Of a stretch of 64,000 nucleotides of DNA, positions 55,503-63,448 are shown in pieces (positions within the stretch are counted from its first letter, which is position 1; each line of letters starts with the position of its first letter). The translations under genes were made by a program, and so were the position numbers. Source of the stretch: Bradyrhizobium sp. B124. GTDB taxonomy: Bacteria; Pseudomonadota; Alphaproteobacteria; Rhizobiales; Xanthobacteraceae. The stretch spans positions 1,860,001 to 1,924,000 of the forward strand of contig NZ_CP152413.1 of assembly GCF_038967635.1 (NCBI RefSeq), in the 5' to 3' direction. Below the pieces are notes generated by a model. The model had not been told where the DNA came from. It made no database searches and worked only from the letters and a program-made list of their open reading frames with translations.

Positions 55503-58037
55503 TCAGCGTGCCTGGGCCGCGAACCGTTGCGGCGCGCCTGCCTGGGCCTCGCCGCCCAGATAGGCTGCCTCAAGCAGCGGATCCTCGGCGATGATGTCGG
55601 CGGCGCCGCTCTTCAGGATCGCACCGGTCTCCAGGAGATAGGCCCGGTCGGCCAGCGCGAGCGCGTGGCCTGCCATCTGATCGACCACGATGATGGTCAT
55701 GCCCTCGCTCCGCAGCCGCTCGAAGGACGCAAACAGCTCATCGACGACGAGCGGCGCCAACCCGAGCGACGGCTCGTCCAGCATGAAGATCTTCGGCCCG
55801 GTCAGAAGTCCGCGCGCCACCGCGAGCATCTGCTGCTCGCCTCCGGACAGCAAGCCGGCGCGCTGGTCGATGCGCTCCTTCAGCCGCGGGAAGCGCACGA
55901 ACATCGCCTCGATCTCGGCATCCAGGTCGAGGCCCTTGCGCGCGTAGGCGCCGAGCTGGAGGTTCTGCTTCACCGTCAGCTCCGGAAACACCTGCCGCCC
56001 TTCCGGCACCAGCACGACGCCATAGCGGGCACGAATATGTGCCGGCATCCTGTCGATGCGCGTCTCGGCGAGCCGTACTTCGCCCGTGGATCGCGGCGGT
56101 TCGAGACCGGCGATCGACCGCATCAGGGTGGTCTTGCCGGCGCCGTTCGCGCCGAGCACGGCGACCGCTTCGCCGGGAGCGACCACCAGATCGATCCCGT
56201 TCAAGGCACGCGACAGGCCATAGAACGAATCGAGCGTCTTGACCTCGAGTGCGGTGCCCTGCCGCGCCGGCCGCGGCGCGCGGCTCTTCTCGCCGGGCGT
56301 GGCGTCGCCAAGATAGGCCTTGCGGACCAGCGGATCGTTGCGGATCGCCGCCGCATCGCCGGTCGCGATGCGCTTGCCGCCGTCGAGCACGACGATGAGA
56401 TCGCTCAGCGACATGATCATCGGCATGTCGTGCTCGACGATGATGACGGCGATCCCGAGATCGGCGATCCGGCGCAACAGCGCGGTCAGGCGCTGCTTGT
56501 CGCCCTTCGAGAGGCCCGCCGCGGGCTCGTCGAGCAACAGGATGCGGGGCCGCAACGCGAGCGCGCGCGCGATCTCGACCAGCCGCTTCTCGCCATGGGA
56601 CAGCGAATCCGCGAGACGATCGACGTCGCCGTCGACACCGGCAAAGCGCAGCAGGAATCGGGCAAAGCCCTCGGTCTCCGCGTTGCGCAGCGCGGAGACA
56701 ACGCCGCCGAGCCGGCCGACCCGTTCGGCCAGCAGGATGTTTTCCAGGATCGTGAGCGAGCCGAACAGCTGCGTGGTCTGGAACGTGCGCGCCACGCCGA
56801 CCCGCGCCAGCAAATGCGACGTCATGCCGGTGACATCGCGGTCGCCGAGCTTCACCGTCCCCGCCTGCGGCCGGTAGAAGCCGCAGAGCAGATTGAGCGC
56901 GCTGGTCTTCCCCGCCCCGTTGGGGCCGATGATGCTGGTGACGGCACCGGGCGCCGCCTTGAACGATACCCCCTGGACCGCGCGCACGCCGCCGAACGAA
57001 ATCGAGAGATCCGTCACATCGAGCCCCGCCGCGCTGTGGGTCTCGAGGATCGCCGCATCGGCATTCGCCGCTGCGATCGCGGGCTCGGCCACCGGCTTGC
57101 GCGCCGGCAAGAATCTTGCCGCAAGTTGCTCCGCGAGGCCGACGATGCCCGAGGGCGCGGCGCGCAGCACGAGGAACAACAGCACGCCGAACGCCAGCAG
57201 GCGATACTCCGCCAGATCCGACAGCGCTTCCGGCAGCAGCACCACCAGCGCTGCGCCGATCACCGGACCGAGCACCGAGCCGGCGCCGCCGACCATCACC
57301 GCGAGCAACAGCAGCACCGATTGCAGGAACGGGAACGAACTCGGGCTGATATAGCCCTGCAGCGGTGCGAACAGCGCGCCGGCCAGCGCCATCGCGGCCG
57401 CCGAGATCACGAAGGCCACGGCGCGGACCTGAACCAGATCGATGCCGAGCGAGCGCGTCGCGACCTCGGTATCGCGGGCGGCACGCATGGCATAGCCCCA
57501 GCCGCTGCGCTTCAGGCGCTCGAACAGGAAGAGACCAACAAACACCAGCACGACGCCGGCGATGGCAAGCGAACGCTCGGACAGCGCATAGCCGAACACG
57601 CTCGGCGGCGCGCTCAGCATCAGGCCGTTGCCGCCGCCGGTGAGATCGCGCCACTCGATCGTGACATGCTCGACGATGAAGCCAAACGCAATCGTCACCA
57701 TCGCGAGGTACGGCCCGCGCACGCGCAGCGCCGGCATCGCGAGCAGGCCGCCGACGATGCTGACCAGCACGATGGCCCCCGCCGTCGCGGCGAGGTAGGG
57801 CCATCCAGCCTTCTCCATCAGCAGCACGGTGGTGTACGCACCGATCGCCATGAAGCCGATATGGCCGAGCGAGATCTGGCCGGCGAGACCGAGCAGGACG
57901 TTGAGGCCGATGCAGGCGATCGCCGTCAGCGAGATCGTCGCGATCAGGAACACCGAATAGCTGTCCGCGACCGCGGCATAGCCGATGGCAATCGCGAACG
58001 CCGCGACCGCGACGAGAAGGGAGGCGCGCGAGGTCAT
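55503..58037 (-). CDS. fused Liv-type ABC permease-ATPase-ATPase (LivM-LivG-LivF)
   Basis: An 844-residue triple fusion. Residues about 1-300 are a LivM permease (IGLNVLLGLAGQISLGHIGF). About 340-585 is a LivG ATPase (Walker A GPNGAGKTSALN, LSHGEKRLVE). About 600-840 is a LivF ATPase (GANGAGKTTLM, LSGGEQQML). The frame is continuous with no stop. Together with LivH and the binding protein upstream it makes a complete importer for an amino acid- or amide-like compound. Confidence 0.93.
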   Translation of the reverse strand: MTSRASLLVAVAAFAIAIGYAAVADSYSVFLIATISLTAIACIGLNVLLGLAGQISLGHIGFMAIGAYTTVLLMEKAGWPYLAATAGAIVLVSIVGGLLAMPALRVRGPYLAMVTIAFGFIVEHVTIEWRDLTGGGNGLMLSAPPSVFGYALSERSLAIAGVVLVFVGLFLFERLKRSGWGYAMRAARDTEVATRSLGIDLVQVRAVAFVISAAAMALAGALFAPLQGYISPSSFPFLQSVLLLLAVMVGGAGSVLGPVIGAALVVLLPEALSDLAEYRLLAFGVLLFLVLRAAPSGIVGLAEQLAARFLPARKPVAEPAIAAANADAAILETHSAAGLDVTDLSISFGGVRAVQGVSFKAAPGAVTSIIGPNGAGKTSALNLLCGFYRPQAGTVKLGDRDVTGMTSHLLARVGVARTFQTTQLFGSLTILENILLAERVGRLGGVVSALRNAETEGFARFLLRFAGVDGDVDRLADSLSHGEKRLVEIARALALRPRILLLDEPAAGLSKGDKQRLTALLRRIADLGIAVIIVEHDMPMIMSLSDLIVVLDGGKRIATGDAAAIRNDPLVRKAYLGDATPGEKSRAPRPARQGTALEVKTLDSFYGLSRALNGIDLVVAPGEAVAVLGANGAGKTTLMRSIAGLEPPRSTGEVRLAETRIDRMPAHIRARYGVVLVPEGRQVFPELTVKQNLQLGAYARKGLDLDAEIEAMFVRFPRLKERIDQRAGLLSGGEQQMLAVARGLLTGPKIFMLDEPSLGLAPLVVDELFASFERLRSEGMTIIVVDQMAGHALALADRAYLLETGAILKSGAADIIAEDPLLEAAYLGGEAQAGAPQRFAAQAR

Positions 58038-58909
58038 ACCTTCTTAACTCCAGCTCGGCCGAGCAGCCCGTGCGGCATGACGACGAGGATGACGATGACG
58101 GAAGCGAACGTGATGATCTGGGTGTAGACCGACCCAAGATAGTTGGTCGCGAACACCTCGATCAGGCCGAGACACAATCCGGCCAGCATGACGCCCCAGG
58201 CGCTGGCGAGACCGCCGATGATCGCGGCGGCGAACGCCTTGATGCCGAACAGCGTGCCCATCTCGGACGAGACGTTGAACAGCGGCGCGATCAGGAGCGC
58301 GGCGACGCCCGCGAGCATGGCCGACACCGCGTAGCTCGCGGCAATGGCGCCGCTGACATTGATGCCCATCAGCCGTGCGGCATTGGGATTCTGCACCACC
58401 GCAAGCATCGCAACGCCATGCCGCGTGCGGCGGGTGATCAAATGCAGCGCCAGCGCAAGCAACACGCCGACCACGGGAATCAGGAGCTGCAGCGGATAGA
58501 CCCCTGCGCCCTCCACGATCTGGATCGGCTTGGCCGCGAGCATCGACGGGAAGCTGCGCGGCTCCTTGCCGAACACGAACAGCATCACATTGTCGACGAT
58601 GATGCCGACCGCAACGGTCGCCATCAGCCAGTTGTCCGACCCGCGCTGCACGAACGGACGAACCGCGAAGCGTTCGATCAGGACGCCGTACACCGCGCAG
58701 ACCAGCAACACCGCGGGGATACCGATCGCGGCCGGCCAGCCCCACACGACGAGGAAGAAGTATCCGGCAACGGCTCCCAGGGTCATCGAGCTGCCCTGCG
58801 AGAAGTTGACCGTGCCGGACACGGCGTAAGTGACGTGAAAGCCCAGCGCGAGCAGACCGTACATGCTCCCCAGCGCCATTCCGGTTATTATCGCCGAAAG
58901 AAACGACAT
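58034..58909 (-). CDS. Liv-type ABC permease (LivH)
   Basis: A 291-residue permease with about eight membrane segments and the LivH start MALGSMYGLLALGFHVTYAV followed by GTVNFSQGSSM. It overlaps the fused gene by 4 bp and is encoded after the binding protein in the same operon. Confidence 0.92.
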   Translation of the reverse strand: MSFLSAIITGMALGSMYGLLALGFHVTYAVSGTVNFSQGSSMTLGAVAGYFFLVVWGWPAAIGIPAVLLVCAVYGVLIERFAVRPFVQRGSDNWLMATVAVGIIVDNVMLFVFGKEPRSFPSMLAAKPIQIVEGAGVYPLQLLIPVVGVLLALALHLITRRTRHGVAMLAVVQNPNAARLMGINVSGAIAASYAVSAMLAGVAALLIAPLFNVSSEMGTLFGIKAFAAAIIGGLASAWGVMLAGLCLGLIEVFATNYLGSVYTQIITFASVIVILVVMPHGLLGRAGVKKV

Positions 58910-58949
58910 CGATGATCACCCCGATCTGCTTGCTGGACGACCGCTGCCG

Positions 58950-60152
58950 TCAGTTCTTGAACGGCAGGATGTGGTTGTCTTCGAAATGGGCCCAGATGTA
59001 GTCCTGTGCCGTCAGTGCATCGTGCTTGTCCTGGGCGAACGGCTTCTCATAGGTCTTGATCAGGCCTTCCAGCCGGTCGATTCCGTAGAAGCCGTCACGA
59101 ATGGCGGTCGGATCGGTGCTGCCGGCCTTCTGGATCGCGCCGGCGATCACCAGGACGCTGTCATAGGCGTTGGCAAAGCCGACCGCGGGCGTCACGTCCG
59201 CCGGTCCCTTGATGTCCGGATACTTCGACTGCAGCTCGGCGAGCACGCGCTTGCCGACCGGCGAGAGGTTGCCGAAAAAGCTGTAGGTCTGGACGAAGAC
59301 GACGCTCTCGGCGCTCGGCCCGGCGAGCTCGGTGAAGCGGCCGCCGGCCGGTCCCCAATGCGACACGATCGGCGGCGCCCAGCCCATCCGGTCGAGCGAT
59401 TTCACGACCTGCGAGGACGGACCGACATTGCCGACCAGGAACAGGGAGTCGGCGCCGGCCTGCTTGAGCCGGGACAACTGCGCGACCACGTCGACGTCGT
59501 TCCCTTCGAACTTCTCGACACCCGCCGGTTCGATCCCGGCCGCCTTCAGCGCTGCGCGCAGGCCATGCTCGTTCGATTCGCCCCAGGGATTGTTGACGAG
59601 GATGAGGCCCGGCTTCTTCGCTGCGAAGGTCTTGCCGGCGAACGCAACGATCGCCTTGTCGACCTCGTCGTCCATCGCCGAGACGCGGAATACGTAGTTG
59701 GACGCGGCGCCGTTCTGCGTGATGTTAGTCCCGGCCGCCCACGGCACGACGAATGGCATCTTGACGTTGTTGACGAACGGCACGATCGCGAGCTGGACGG
59801 GCGTATCGAGACCGCCGAGCAGCACCGCGACCTTCTCGCGCTGGATCAGTTCGCGCGCGGCGGTCAGCCCCTTCGCAGGATTGCTTTCATCGTCACGGCG
59901 CACCAGCTCCAGGGGACGGCCGAGCACGCCCCCTTTCGCGTTGATCTCCTCGATCGCGATCGTGGCGCCGCGGGTCAATGCTTCGCCGGCGCGCGCCGAC
60001 TGGCCCGACAGCGCCGTGACCAGGCCGATCTTGATCGGCTCGGCGGCCCGTGCCCGCTCCGCGAGCGGCACAGCGCCGATGAGAATGGCGAGCGCGCCCT
60101 GCAAGACAACGCGGCGGCACAACCCGGTGATGGGGGTACAAGCGTAGCTCAT
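58950..60152 (-). CDS. Liv-type ABC substrate-binding protein
   Basis: A 400-residue periplasmic binding protein (Peripla_BP_6). The signal peptide ends about residue 36 (ARAAEPIKIG); the mature part begins LVTALSGQSARAGEALTRG. ATG 60152 is preceded by GGGAGG. It is the first gene of the operon to AllH and is divergent from the PuuE-like gene. Given its neighbours, an amide, ureide or N-heterocycle is a likely ligand. Confidence 0.92.
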   Translation of the reverse strand: MSYACTPITGLCRRVVLQGALAILIGAVPLAERARAAEPIKIGLVTALSGQSARAGEALTRGATIAIEEINAKGGVLGRPLELVRRDDESNPAKGLTAARELIQREKVAVLLGGLDTPVQLAIVPFVNNVKMPFVVPWAAGTNITQNGAASNYVFRVSAMDDEVDKAIVAFAGKTFAAKKPGLILVNNPWGESNEHGLRAALKAAGIEPAGVEKFEGNDVDVVAQLSRLKQAGADSLFLVGNVGPSSQVVKSLDRMGWAPPIVSHWGPAGGRFTELAGPSAESVVFVQTYSFFGNLSPVGKRVLAELQSKYPDIKGPADVTPAVGFANAYDSVLVIAGAIQKAGSTDPTAIRDGFYGIDRLEGLIKTYEKPFAQDKHDALTAQDYIWAHFEDNHILPFKN

Positions 60153-60226
60153 TTCTGCAATTCCTCCCGCTCCGACGGCTCCCAAGCCGCCTCTGGTCCG
60201 CTGCCGCTGTCTCCGCGGCCTTGACG

Positions 60227-60244
60227 GAAGTAAAAACTTTCTTC
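60227..60244. promoter_or_regulatory. putative operator, copy A
   Basis: GAAGTAA (60227-60233), AAAC, TTTCTTC (60238-60244), directly after TTGACG (60221-60226). It is a near-perfect dyad and matches copy B at 54384-54401. It lies in the 142-bp gap between the divergent Liv-type and PuuE-like operons, so it could control both. Confidence 0.6.
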
Positions 60245-60249
60245 ACAAA

Positions 60250-60263
60250 TTGACGAATGTCAA
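60250..60263. promoter_or_regulatory. short dyad TTGAC-N4-GTCAA
   Basis: TTGAC (60250-60254), GAAT, GTCAA (60259-60263), 31 bases before the PuuE-like start. A small dyad that may be a further regulator contact. Confidence 0.35.
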
Positions 60264-60294
60264 GCGGCTGATCGCGCGCCGAATGGAGATTGCA

Positions 60295-61278
60295 ATGCAA
60301 CGGGAGACTGGAGCGGAACCGGAACGGGCCACCTCACGTGGCGTTCTCGGCGGTGAAACATCCGCGCAAACGCCGGATCCGGCCCGCGGTCTCCGCTCTC
60401 ACGACCGCTACCGCTACAGCGCGATCACGCGCCGCCCCGACTTCGTGTGGCCAAACGGAAAGCGGCTCGCGGTCTACATCGCGCTCAACCTCGAGCATTT
60501 CGCTTTCGGCGATGGACTCGGCGCCGAACTCTGCCCGGGCGGTCCACATCCGGACGTCCTCAATTACGCCTGGCGCGATTATGGCAACCGGGTCGGCGTG
60601 TGGCGGCTCATCGATCTGTTCGATGAACTGAAACTGCCGGTCTCTGTGCTCGCGAACAGCAGCATCTATCACTACTGCCCGGAAGTCATGGACGCATTTC
60701 GCGTGCGCGGCGACGAGGTTGTCGGCCATGGACGGACCAATTCCGAACGGCAGGGCGTGCTCGCACCTGCCGAGGAGCAGCAACTGATCGCGGAGGCGAC
60801 GGATGTCATCGCGCGGGCCGAGGGACGACGGCCGCTCGGCTGGCTCGGTCCATGGATATCGCAATCAGCCGTCACGCCGGACCTTCTCGCCGAAGCGGGC
60901 TACCAATACCTGCTCGACTGGTGCATGGACGATCAGCCGGTGTGGTTCTCGACAAGGGATGGCGGGCGGATCCTGTCCGTGCCCTATCCACAGGAACTGA
61001 ACGACATCCCCTCGATTGTCGGGCGCAAGGACAGCGGCGAACAGTTTGCGGCCATGATCACGGACACATTCGAGGAGATGCTGACGCAATCCACCAAGCA
61101 GTCGCTGGTGATGGGCATCGCGCTGCATCCATATCTGGTCGGCCAGCCCCACCGGCTGCGGCCGCTGCGACGCGCCCTGCAGGCGATCGTCGCACGGCGC
61201 GAGGACATCTGGATCACCACCGCCGGCGAGATCGCGGCATTTTCGCGCGCCCTGCCCGACGGCATCGTGCCGACATAA
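60295..61278 (+). CDS. polysaccharide-deacetylase-fold amidohydrolase (PuuE-like)
   Basis: A 327-residue polysaccharide-deacetylase-family protein with features of PuuE allantoinase: LAVYIALNLEHFAFG, SVLANSSIYHYCPEVMDAF, GDEVVGHGRTNSE (metal His) and ALHPYLVGQPHRLRPL. PuuE-type enzymes open the hydantoin ring of allantoin. ATG 60295 has GGAG at a good distance; the earlier TTG and ATG were not preferred. It begins the operon with the amidohydrolase and TetR genes. Confidence 0.87.
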   Translation: MQRETGAEPERATSRGVLGGETSAQTPDPARGLRSHDRYRYSAITRRPDFVWPNGKRLAVYIALNLEHFAFGDGLGAELCPGGPHPDVLNYAWRDYGNRVGVWRLIDLFDELKLPVSVLANSSIYHYCPEVMDAFRVRGDEVVGHGRTNSERQGVLAPAEEQQLIAEATDVIARAEGRRPLGWLGPWISQSAVTPDLLAEAGYQYLLDWCMDDQPVWFSTRDGGRILSVPYPQELNDIPSIVGRKDSGEQFAAMITDTFEEMLTQSTKQSLVMGIALHPYLVGQPHRLRPLRRALQAIVARREDIWITTAGEIAAFSRALPDGIVPT

Positions 61279-61295
61279 GAAACTGGAGACTTGAA

Positions 61296-62516
61296 GTGAC
61301 AGCCATCGACACACTCTTTCAGAACGCGCGGCTCACCGACGGCCAGCTGGTCGAAATCGCCGTCCGTGGCGGCAAGATCGTGGCGATCGCGTCGTCCCCG
61401 CAAAGCTACGGCGCAGTCGGCGAAAGGCGCGATCTTGGCCGGCGGCTGGTGCTGCCCGGCATGGTCGAAGGTCACATCCACCTGGACAAATGCTTCATCG
61501 GCGACGACTGGAAGCCGCACCGGCCCTGTACCGCGGGCTTCAATGTGCGCGAGCGCGTCAAATTCGAGAAGGAAGCGCTCGCCGGCGCCAAGCCGATCCC
61601 AGTTCGGGCCGCAGCCCTGATCGACCTTTGCGTCTCGCAGGGCACCACTCACATGCGCAGCCATGTGGATGTCGATGCCGAGGTCGGCCTGCGACATTTC
61701 GAACCGATCGCCGCCGCGCGGGAGGCGCACCGGGAGAAGCTTTCGATCCAGATCGTCGCGTTTCCCCAGAGCGGCATCCTGACGTCGCCCGGAACGGCCA
61801 GATTGCTCGAGGAAGCCGTTCGCGCCGGCGCCGATCTGGTCGGCGGGCTTGATCCCGCAGGCCATGATGGTGACGTCGCCGGGCATCTTGACGTCGTCTT
61901 CGGGATCGCCGAGCGGCATGGCGTCGGCATCGATATTCACCTGCATGACGGCGGTCTGCAGGGTATCTCGGAGATCGAGGAGATCGCGCGACGAACCAAA
62001 GCGTCGGGTCTTGGCGGCAAGGTCACGATCAGCCATGCCTACGCGCTCGGCGAAGTGGCTAGCGACGTGGCTCAGCGTACCGCGCAGCAGCTTGCCGAGG
62101 CCGGCGTCGCCATTTTCACCAATGCTCCCGGTGCGCACGCATTTCCGCCCGTGTTGCTGCTTCGCGATGCCGGTGTCACCGTGCTCTCAGGTAACGACAA
62201 CATCCGCGATTCCTGGTGGCCCTACGGCGACGGCGACCTGCTCGAACGCGCAATGATGGTCGGCTATCGCTCAGGGTTCAACACGGACGATCAATTGGCC
62301 GCGGCCTTTGACATGGTGACGACCAGCGCAGCGCGCGCGCTTGGCCTCAAGGATTACGGCCTCACGGTCGGCGGGATCGCGGATTTTGTCGTGCTGGATG
62401 CCCGGCATGTCCAGGAGGCCGTGGTCGCTCGTCCCAAGCCACGTGATGTCTACAAGGCCGGCCGACTCGTCGCGCAGGGTGGCGTGATGGTTGCGGCCGG
62501 CGCCCGGAAGCAGTGA
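61296..62516 (+). CDS. amidohydrolase family protein (cytosine-deaminase-like)
   Basis: A 406-residue amidohydrolase with the metal motif EGHIHLDKC (about 60), HVDVD, HLHDGG (about 213), HAYALG and GNDNIRDSW carrying the catalytic Asp. The group includes cytosine deaminase, N-isopropylammelide hydrolase (AtzC) and related ring deaminases. GTG 61296 is preceded by GGAG. It follows the PuuE-like gene by 17 bp. Substrate unknown. Confidence 0.9.
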   Translation: MTAIDTLFQNARLTDGQLVEIAVRGGKIVAIASSPQSYGAVGERRDLGRRLVLPGMVEGHIHLDKCFIGDDWKPHRPCTAGFNVRERVKFEKEALAGAKPIPVRAAALIDLCVSQGTTHMRSHVDVDAEVGLRHFEPIAAAREAHREKLSIQIVAFPQSGILTSPGTARLLEEAVRAGADLVGGLDPAGHDGDVAGHLDVVFGIAERHGVGIDIHLHDGGLQGISEIEEIARRTKASGLGGKVTISHAYALGEVASDVAQRTAQQLAEAGVAIFTNAPGAHAFPPVLLLRDAGVTVLSGNDNIRDSWWPYGDGDLLERAMMVGYRSGFNTDDQLAAAFDMVTTSAARALGLKDYGLTVGGIADFVVLDARHVQEAVVARPKPRDVYKAGRLVAQGGVMVAAGARKQ

Positions 62517-62658
62517 ACATGCAGGAAACGCCCTTGACGAACAGTCGCAATGCCGATCTCAATCCCAGCTGCTTGCGCCGGGAAACGGTCCGCTGCCCGA
62601 TATGGCCTGACGCGGACGTGCCCTGCGTGAATACCCGAGCCAAGGCAAGGTTGACGCC

Positions 62659-63396
62659 GTGACAGAAACGACAGCACCGACCAGCCCCACCCGCAGCACC
62701 ACACGCGGAAAGCGGCCGCGCGACTCCGCGCTCACCAAGGAAGCGATCCTGCGCGCCGCGACCTTCGAGTTCTGCCACAATGGCCTCGGCGGCGCACGGG
62801 TCGAGGCCATCGCGCAGCGCGCCAAGGCCAACATGCGCCTGCTCTATGCCTATTTCGGCGACAAGAACGGGCTCTACATAGCCGTCCTCGAGGACGTCTA
62901 CACCGAAATTCGCGCGGCCGAACAGCGGCTGAACCTGGATGATCTCGAGCCGATCGCCGCAATGAGCGGGTTGATCGATTTCACATTCACCTTCTTCGGA
63001 CAGCACCAGAACTACATCGCGCTGATCAACACCGAGAACCTTCAGCGCGGGCGCAATATGCGCAAGTCGCGCAAGATTGCCGATCTCACTTTGCCCCTGG
63101 TTGCAAGCATCGAAAGCATTCTGCGGCGCGGCGTGGCAGCGGGCCTGTTTCGCGGTGACGTCGATCCCATCCAGCTCTATGTCTCAATCACTGCGATGAG
63201 CTATTTCCACGTTTCCAACCGGTACACATTGTCGGCGATGTTCGACAAAGACCTCGGCGCGTCGGACTGGCTTGAACTGCGCCGCGAGCATGCGCAGGAC
63301 ATGATCCTGACCTGGCTGACGGCCCCTGCCGGGGGACGCAAGGACAAGTCAGCAGGATCGAAGGCGACGACGCGCCTCAGCAAGCCGTCCCGCTAG
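62659..63396 (+). CDS. TetR family transcriptional regulator
   Basis: A 245-residue TetR-type regulator with an N-terminal HTH (GGARVEAIAQRAKANMRLLYAYFG) and a C-terminal ligand domain similar to those of the RutR/pyrimidine-sensing group (TetR_C_33-like). GTG 62659 is used. It ends the plus-strand operon and is the best candidate to bind the dyads at 60227 and 54384. Confidence 0.88.
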   Translation: MTETTAPTSPTRSTTRGKRPRDSALTKEAILRAATFEFCHNGLGGARVEAIAQRAKANMRLLYAYFGDKNGLYIAVLEDVYTEIRAAEQRLNLDDLEPIAAMSGLIDFTFTFFGQHQNYIALINTENLQRGRNMRKSRKIADLTLPLVASIESILRRGVAAGLFRGDVDPIQLYVSITAMSYFHVSNRYTLSAMFDKDLGASDWLELRREHAQDMILTWLTAPAGGRKDKSAGSKATTRLSKPSR

Positions 63397-63405
63397 CGGG
63401 GCAAG

Positions 63406-63428
63406 CCGCACGACGCAATATCGTGCGG
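63406..63428. terminator. hairpin between convergent TetR and GGT-like genes
   Basis: CCGCACGA (63406-63413), CGCAATA, TCGTGCGG (63421-63428). A perfect 8-bp stem, 9 bases after the TetR stop and 20 bases past the GGT-like stop. No T-run, so termination is inferred from position. Confidence 0.55.
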
Positions 63429-63448
63429 ATCGCGCGCCGGGAATGCCC

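Noticed and set aside
55242..58127. A 961-codon open frame on the plus strand, opposite the Liv-type fusion.
   Set aside because: Highly charged Arg/His/Gln composition without domains; the minus-strand frame has clear ABC motifs.
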